Below, one piece after another: positions 21,043 to 25,429 of a stretch of DNA of 25,429 nucleotides. The notes beneath the pieces are model-generated. The model was not told the DNA's origin, did no database searches, and worked only from the letters and a program-made list of their open reading frames with translations. The position numbers and the translations under genes were made by a program. The number at the start of each line of letters is the position of its first letter. Positions within the stretch are counted from its first letter, which is position 1. Source of the stretch: an uncultured Eubacteriales bacterium (GTDB lineage Bacteria; Bacillota; Clostridia; Lachnospirales; Lachnospiraceae); contig CASEDW010000066.1 in NCBI GenBank assembly GCA_949286775.1, positions 1 through 25,429 on the forward strand, given 5' to 3'.

Positions 21043-22101
21043 ATGAAACCAAAAAAAATTTTAAAGGGTATTTTGATTTCTGTTTTGCTTTTAGGAATTG
21101 CGACCGCACTGAGCACGCAGTTTCAAAAGTGGGGAGTACAGGAACTTATCACCACCATATTTGTATTTGCCGTCTTTTTGATATCGCTTTTTACAGACGG
21201 GTTCATTTATGGAGTGGTATCGTCGGTCGTCGGCATGTTCCTTATAAATTTTGTTTTTACCTATCCTTATTTTGAATTGAATTTTATAAAACCAAGAAAT
21301 CTTATCTCCGCAGTCATTATGCTCGCAGTCGCCGTAATAACAGGCGTTCTTGTGACAAAAATCAAGAGGCATGAGGCGATAAAGGCTGAAAATGAGCGGG
21401 AGAGAATGAGGGCGAATCTTCTGCGGGCCGTGTCTCACGATTTGCGAACTCCCTTGACAACGATATACAGCGCAAGTACTATGTTGAAGGAAAACAGCGA
21501 AGCGTTAAACAAGCAGCAGCGTACTCAGATGCTGGGAAGCATTCAGGAGGAAGCTCAGTGGCTTGTTAGGATGGTAGAAAATCTTCTGCTTGTTACAAGG
21601 ATTGACAACAGCACGATAAAGATAAACAAAACACCGATCATTCTCGACGAGCTTATCGATTCCGTCGTAACTAAATTTTCGGCGCAGCATCCTTCTCAGA
21701 AAATAAATCTTTTGCTGCCGGAGGAGATAGTTATCATTCCGATGGATTCGATTCTTATCGAGCAGGTGATCAGAAACCTTTTGGAAAACGCGGTATTTCA
21801 TGCAAAAGGAATGACGATGATCACATTAAAGGTTTATACTGAAGGCGACAGAGCTGTTTTTGAAGTGTCGGATGACGGCGCGGGGATTGAAGAGGGCAAA
21901 CTCAAAAAGATCTTTACAGGAAATTATGGCGACAGGAAAGATACGAGCCGCAGGGAAAAACGCTTTGCGGGCATAGGGCTTTCCGTTTGCGCTACTATAA
22001 TCAAGGCGCATGGAGGAACCATAACGGCGCAAAACCTGGAAACTGGAGGAGCGTTATTTAAGTTTACCCTGGAGAAGGAGAACAGTCCTGATGATGAATA
22101 A
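21043..22101 (+). CDS. KdpD-like membrane sensor histidine kinase (lacking the N-terminal KdpD domain)
   Basis: A 352-aa sensor kinase matching the C-terminal half of KdpD. Three to four membrane helices in a DUF4118-like region (residues ~8-105) are followed by HisKA with His132 in AVSHDLRTPLTTIYSASTML. The ATPase domain has an N-box (NLLENAVFHAKG), a G1 box (VSDDGAGI) and a G2 box (FAGIGLSVC). The large cytosolic KdpD/Usp N-terminal domain of classical KdpD is missing. The gene overlaps the response regulator by 11 nt and is followed by ktrB and ktrA rather than kdpFABC, so the pair probably senses potassium or osmotic state to control KtrAB. That target is inferred from position. Confidence 0.9.
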   Translation: MKPKKILKGILISVLLLGIATALSTQFQKWGVQELITTIFVFAVFLISLFTDGFIYGVVSSVVGMFLINFVFTYPYFELNFIKPRNLISAVIMLAVAVITGVLVTKIKRHEAIKAENERERMRANLLRAVSHDLRTPLTTIYSASTMLKENSEALNKQQRTQMLGSIQEEAQWLVRMVENLLLVTRIDNSTIKINKTPIILDELIDSVVTKFSAQHPSQKINLLLPEEIVIIPMDSILIEQVIRNLLENAVFHAKGMTMITLKVYTEGDRAVFEVSDDGAGIEEGKLKKIFTGNYGDRKDTSRREKRFAGIGLSVCATIIKAHGGTITAQNLETGGALFKFTLEKENSPDDE

Positions 22102-22801
22102 TAAATATAAGATACTTATTATCGAAGACGACAGAAATATCCGTAATATCATGATATCGCTGCTGGAAACGGCTGATTATCAGGTGATATGCGCAGACAG
22201 CTGCGGCGCCGGAAAAACGCTTTACCGCTCGCATAATCCCGACGTTGTGATACTTGATCTCGGCCTTCCCGATATGGACGGCATGAATTTTCTCAAATTT
22301 GTGAGAGAAGATTCCCTGACGCCTATAATCGTATTATCCGCCAGAACAGACGATATGGACAAAGTTACCGCCCTTGATGAAGGCGCTAACGACTATGTGA
22401 CAAAGCCGTTCAGTTCGGCCGAGCTTTTAGCACGCATACGCACGGCGCTGCGCAATTACAGGCAGAGCGCAGGCGGCAAAGCTTTAGGCGGAGTGTTTAA
22501 ACAGCGTGATCTGACAATTGTTTACGACGCAAGACAGGTGTTTATAGGCCAAAATGAGATCAGACTTTCGCAGACAGAGTACAATATAGTAGCTCTGCTT
22601 TCTGAAAACTGCGGAAAAATGATGACTTACGCATCGATAATAAAAGGAATATGGGGGTATTCTGATGAAGGAAGCATAAAAAAACTTCAGGTAAATATGG
22701 CCAATATCCGGAAGAAATTTGGCGTAAGACCAGGAGAAAAATGGTACATTTCTAATGAATTAGGAGTTGGATATAGAATGAATGGAGTGAATGAAATATG
22801 A
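22091..22801 (+). CDS. KdpE-like response regulator (OmpR family)
   Basis: A 236-aa response regulator. The receiver domain has acidic pocket IIEDD (about 10-14), phospho-acceptor Asp56 in VILDLGLPDMDG, and the switch lysine in VTKPFSSAELL. The C-terminal winged helix (IRLSQTEYNIVALL...YASIIKGIWGYS...VNMANIRKKF) is OmpR/PhoB-type. The start overlaps the kinase gene by 11 nt with AAGGAG 10 nt upstream; ATG 22094 is an alternative. The stop overlaps ktrB as ATGA. It is cognate to the upstream kinase and probably controls the downstream K+ transporter. Confidence 0.93.
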   Translation: MMNNKYKILIIEDDRNIRNIMISLLETADYQVICADSCGAGKTLYRSHNPDVVILDLGLPDMDGMNFLKFVREDSLTPIIVLSARTDDMDKVTALDEGANDYVTKPFSSAELLARIRTALRNYRQSAGGKALGGVFKQRDLTIVYDARQVFIGQNEIRLSQTEYNIVALLSENCGKMMTYASIIKGIWGYSDEGSIKKLQVNMANIRKKFGVRPGEKWYISNELGVGYRMNGVNEI

Positions 22802-24096
22802 AAGCATTTTTACTTAGACAGCCGCCGGCAAGACTGATAGCGCTTGGATTTGCTTTTGTCATACTGCTGGGGTCTGTGCTTTTGATTCTGCCGTGCAGCG
22901 TTCGTGAAGGAGTTGAGCTTCAATATATAGATTCGTTATATACTTCCACCAGCGCGGTGTGCGTTACAGGACTTATCGCTGTAGACGCGGGCAACACATT
23001 TACGCCCCTTGGACAGTTCTTCCTTGGAATGCTGATCCAGGTAGGCGGTCTCGGAGTAACATCGGTCGGAGCTGCTATCATCCTGTCGATGGGAAAACGA
23101 GTGAATTTAAAGGGACGTACCCTTATCCGCGAGGGATCAAATCTTGATTCCGCCCACGGTGTAGTGCGGTTTGTAAAAAGCGTCTTAATGACGACGCTGG
23201 TAATAGAACTTGTGGGCGCCATATTGAGCTTTACCGTCTTTGTGCAGGATTATCCGCCTGTAAAGGCCATGGGAATAAGTATATTCCACTCGGTGGCCGC
23301 CTTTAACAACTCGGGATTTGATATCTTGGGAAATCTGCAAAATATGATCCCATATCGGGACAATATAGCGCTGAATCTGATCACATGCGGACTTATATTC
23401 TTCGGCGGTATCGGTTTCCTCGTTATACAGGAAATCAGGAAATATAAATTTAACTGGAAAAAATATTCGATGCATGCCAAAGTCGTTTTGACTGTCAGCG
23501 GCGCTCTTATATTAGGCGGCACGCTTCTTTTGAAACTGACAGAGGATATCACATGGCTTGGAGCGTTTTTCCACAGCGTATCAGCCAGAACAGCGGGATT
23601 TTCAAGTTATCCTCTTGGAACATTCTCAAATCCCGGACTTCTTGTGCTGATAGTACTGATGTTTATCGGAGCATCTCCCGGATCTACAGGAGGCGGTATC
23701 AAAACCAGTACCTTCTTTGTAATGATCCAGGGCATCAAATCAGCCGCGACAAACAAGTCGGAAAAGGCGTTCCACTATTCGGTGCCGTCTGACGCGTTTA
23801 AGAAAGCTTCCGTTATTACGCTGCTTGCGGCGACGGTAGTTATAGTAGGAACATGGTTCCTGATGGTATTTGAACCGGATATCAGGATGATCGACGCGCT
23901 GTTTGAGGTGACAAGCGCCTTTGGTACTGTAGGACTTTCTACAGGCATAACGACCGGACTGTGCGTGGCAAGCAAGATAGTGTCTATTTTGATAATGTAT
24001 ATAGGAAGACTCGGACCTCTTACGATCGCCTCAATGTGGTATTTCAGCCGGGGCGAACGAGTCAGATTCCCTGAAGGAAACATAGCGATAGGATGA
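22798..24096 (+). CDS. ktrB: Potassium uptake membrane subunit KtrB (TrkH/KtrB family)
   Basis: Ion-conducting subunit of a Ktr/Trk potassium transporter, 432 aa, with about eight membrane segments and four pore loops. The four selectivity-filter glycines are recognisable in SAVCVTGL, FNNSGFD, SARTAGFS and AFGTVGLS. The intramembrane gate loop is GASPGSTGGGIKTST. Length fits KtrB better than the longer TrkH. The start overlaps the response-regulator stop (ATGA), so it is translationally coupled to the two-component genes. Its regulatory subunit ktrA is 292 bp downstream, separated by two copies of the dispersed repeat, which begins 1 nt after the ktrB stop. Confidence 0.94.
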   Translation: MKAFLLRQPPARLIALGFAFVILLGSVLLILPCSVREGVELQYIDSLYTSTSAVCVTGLIAVDAGNTFTPLGQFFLGMLIQVGGLGVTSVGAAIILSMGKRVNLKGRTLIREGSNLDSAHGVVRFVKSVLMTTLVIELVGAILSFTVFVQDYPPVKAMGISIFHSVAAFNNSGFDILGNLQNMIPYRDNIALNLITCGLIFFGGIGFLVIQEIRKYKFNWKKYSMHAKVVLTVSGALILGGTLLLKLTEDITWLGAFFHSVSARTAGFSSYPLGTFSNPGLLVLIVLMFIGASPGSTGGGIKTSTFFVMIQGIKSAATNKSEKAFHYSVPSDAFKKASVITLLAATVVIVGTWFLMVFEPDIRMIDALFEVTSAFGTVGLSTGITTGLCVASKIVSILIMYIGRLGPLTIASMWYFSRGERVRFPEGNIAIG

Positions 24097-24097
24097 T

Positions 24098-24272
24098 GCC
24101 AAGGGACTAATGGACACAAAACGGATGCTTGCATACGATTTTGTGTCTATGAGAACCGCTAAAACATGAGAAAGAGCCATTTTTCATAAAAAATGAGCGA
24201 TTTCGAATGTTTTTAGGATTTTGAGAGCACGAAGTGCGTAGAAATCCGTGGCATCATATAAATGAAAATATG
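24098..24272 (+). repeat. Dispersed structured repeat, complete copy
   Basis: The most complete copy. It begins GCCAAGGGAC 1 nt after the ktrB stop. It contains an inverted repeat GACACAAAA/TTTTGTGTC (24113-24121 with 24139-24147) and an A/T hairpin (24178-24184 with 24189-24195). It also contains a hairpin with outer stem GGATTT/AAATCC (24216-24221 with 24242-24247) and inner stem GCAC/GTGC (24227-24230 with 24234-24237). Compared with copy 1, inner-stem changes are compensatory. A 19-codon frame opens at 24110. Confidence 0.88.
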
Positions 24273-24287
24273 TGAAAAGGATTTAGA

Positions 24288-24361
24288 GCCAAGGGGACTA
24301 ATGGACACAAAACGGATGCTTGAATACGAAAGAAATCCGCAGCATCATAAGTGAAATATAT
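24288..24361 (+). repeat. Dispersed structured repeat, internally deleted copy
   Basis: A second copy in tandem with the one at 24098. It keeps the head through GAATACGA, then jumps to the tail GAAATCCGCAGCATCATAAG, losing about 100 nt with both central hairpins. It ends about 28 nt before the ktrA start codon. Confidence 0.85.
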
Positions 24362-24388
24362 GCATATAGTTAAATAAGGAGCATAATT

Positions 24389-25072
24389 ATGTTTGGAAAA
24401 CAGCAGGAAAAGAAAATATCATATGGTATAGTGGGAGTCGGCCGTTTCGGACGCGCTCTGGCAGAAGAATTGGCGGTTACAACGTCGGAACTGCTTGTAA
24501 TGGATCGCGACGAGGACAAGATCCGCGAGATGAGAGATATCACTGAAAATGCCTATGTGGTAAAAACTCTTGACAAGAAATCACTTCAGGAGACAGGTAT
24601 TCAGAACTGTGACGTTGCCATCGTATGCATAAGCAACCAGATGGATACGTCTATACTTACAACATTGAATCTTGTTTCTCTTGGAATTCCGAAAGTAATT
24701 TCAAAGGCAAACAGCCAGGAACATGGAATTATCCTGGAAAAACTCGGAGCTGAGGTAGTATATCCGGAGCGCGATATGGCGGTGCGTCTGGCAAGCCGTC
24801 TTGAAACAGCCCGCGAACTTGATATTATCCAGCTCAGCGAAAAGCTTAACATCTCAAGAATGCAGGTTCCGGGACAGCTGATAGGAAAAACTGTAAGGGA
24901 AGCGAATCTTCGTTCGGCTTTTAATCTTAACATCATTTCCATTGAAAACGAAGGAGAGGTTTTGCAGACAGTTCAGCCTGACTATATCTTCAGAGAAGGC
25001 GATTTTCTGATCCTTTCAGGAAGCAAGGACAGCCTTCTCAAGATCAATCAGTGGTCTTCAGTTCAAAAATAA
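24389..25072 (+). CDS. ktrA: Potassium uptake regulatory subunit KtrA (TrkA/RCK)
   Basis: Cytosolic gating subunit of KtrAB, 227 aa. RCK_N is a Rossmann fold with GVGRFGRALAEEL (about 16-28) for NAD(H)/ATP/ADP binding and an acidic strand end (LLVMDRDEDK). RCK_C follows from about residue 145 (EKLNISRMQVPGQLIGKTVREANLRS...FREGDFLILSGS), the part that binds c-di-AMP in KtrA/KtrC homologues. A single RCK unit matches KtrA rather than double-length TrkA. The ATG has AGGAG 8 nt upstream. It follows ktrB in the same orientation across 292 bp of repeat sequence. Confidence 0.95.
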   Translation: MFGKQQEKKISYGIVGVGRFGRALAEELAVTTSELLVMDRDEDKIREMRDITENAYVVKTLDKKSLQETGIQNCDVAIVCISNQMDTSILTTLNLVSLGIPKVISKANSQEHGIILEKLGAEVVYPERDMAVRLASRLETARELDIIQLSEKLNISRMQVPGQLIGKTVREANLRSAFNLNIISIENEGEVLQTVQPDYIFREGDFLILSGSKDSLLKINQWSSVQK

Positions 25073-25111
25073 ATAATATCTGTCATAGAACCCCATCTAT
25101 ACAGTCTTTCG

Positions 25112-25145
25112 TACCCTCTTTGCAGAAAAACCTGCAAGGAGGGTA
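25112..25145 (+). other. Long 14-bp hairpin after ktrA without a T-tract
   Basis: TACCCTC-T-TTGCAG (25112-25125) pairs with CTGCAA-G-GAGGGTA (25132-25145), with one T-G pair and an AAAAAC loop. The following bases, TATTAGATTAAG, are not a normal terminator tail. It may stabilise the ktr mRNA 3' end or be an inefficient terminator. Confidence 0.6.
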
Positions 25146-25188
25146 TATTAGATTAAGCAGGGGATCAGACCTTTTAATAACGGCATCA

Positions 25189-25217
25189 TTGTATATTATT
25201 TAATATTGTGATAGAAT
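25189..25217 (+). promoter_or_regulatory. Promoter of the CNNM/CorC-type gene
   Basis: TTGTAT (25189-25194) and TAGAAT (25212-25217) are 17 nt apart, with TGA ahead of the -10 (extended form). The leader of about 75 nt contains a 6-bp hairpin, TGACAT with ATGTCA. Confidence 0.65.
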
Positions 25218-25298
25218 ACTGTCGGAGCATAGGGCGTGACATTGATTTTGTCATGTCATTTGCTATCTTTTATTTAATTTAAGAAAGAGGTAAATATT

Positions 25299-25429
25299 TT
25301 GAGCGATTCCATAGGGACGCTGCTATTGGTTCAGGTTATTCTGATTGCGTTAAACGCGGTTTTTGCGAGCGCCGAGATAGCAGTGTTGTCAACAAATGAA
25401 GCTAAGATAGAGCGCTTGGCGGAACAGGG
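25299..25429 (+). CDS. CNNM/CorC (hemolysin C-like) membrane protein, N-terminal part (truncated by window edge)
   Basis: The frame starts at TTG 25299 with AAAGAGGT 7 nt upstream and stays open to the window end, giving 43 residues. The start (SDSIGTLLLVQVILIALNAV) is a membrane helix, followed by FASAEIAVLSTNEAKIERLAEQG. This matches the DUF21/CNNM transmembrane domain seen in CorB/CorC and TlyC-like proteins, which are associated with magnesium or other cation efflux and usually carry CBS pairs and a CorC_HlyC domain downstream. Those later domains lie outside the window. The TTG start is chosen from the ribosome-binding site. Confidence 0.82.
   Translation, partial: MSDSIGTLLLVQVILIALNAVFASAEIAVLSTNEAKIERLAEQ

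Noticed and set aside
24098..24361. Insertion sequence or CRISPR array
   Set aside because: There is no transposase frame and no regular spacer-repeat pattern; the two units are diverged and one is internally deleted.

Overview
The window looks like chromosome from an obligately anaerobic, low-GC Firmicute of the Clostridia. The evidence is the enzyme set: an electron-bifurcating NfnAB-type pair, a flavodiiron protein, two radical-SAM enzymes and a KtrAB potassium system. Shine-Dalgarno sites are strong and AGGAGG-like, and operons are tight with 1-11 nt overlaps. No CRISPR array, tRNA, rRNA, phage or intact insertion sequence was seen.

Layout. 1-2234: end of an arginine operon (argB-argD). 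2212-3391: convergent cinA-C/pncC, then a divergent flavin reductase-like gene. 3456-4352: a LysR regulator. 4398-5104: a 700-bp interval with a candidate structured RNA ending in a strong intrinsic terminator, a fragment of a dispersed repeat, and promoters for nfnA. 5105-7380: nfnA-nfnB. 7446-10475: a YgiQ-type radical-SAM gene, an unlisted 58-aa cysteine-rich protein, and a PflA-like radical-SAM gene. 10553-11278: deoD on the minus strand. 11536-15542: a MarR regulator with a palindromic operator, then a heterodimeric ABC exporter. 15602-16191: a 57-aa SHOCT protein and an MFS transporter remnant, both minus strand. 16416-18751: fprA and an RlmD-type 23S rRNA methyltransferase, overlapping by 1 nt. 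18775-18930: a small ribbon-helix-helix protein with helically phased repeats upstream. 19287-25072: a potassium module, with a K+(Na+)/H+ antiporter divergent from a KdpD-like kinase, a KdpE-like regulator, ktrB and ktrA. 25299 to the end: start of a CNNM/CorC-type membrane protein.

The genes form separate modules: arginine synthesis, redox balancing (NfnAB, flavin reductase, FprA), radical-SAM chemistry, drug or peptide export, and potassium homeostasis.

The most interesting material is non-coding. (1) A dispersed, structured intergenic repeat occurs in five copies or fragments (1, 4774 inverted, 9299, 24098, 24288). Four lie directly upstream of genes, and at least two of these sit between co-directional genes. 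The two long copies share a hairpin whose stem differs by compensatory base changes. (2) A putative ~255-nt RNA at 4492-4746 has a possible pseudoknot and three ACCCTC(A) motifs in loops. (3) An array of TAGNAT repeats, mostly 10 bp apart, lies upstream of the ribbon-helix-helix gene.
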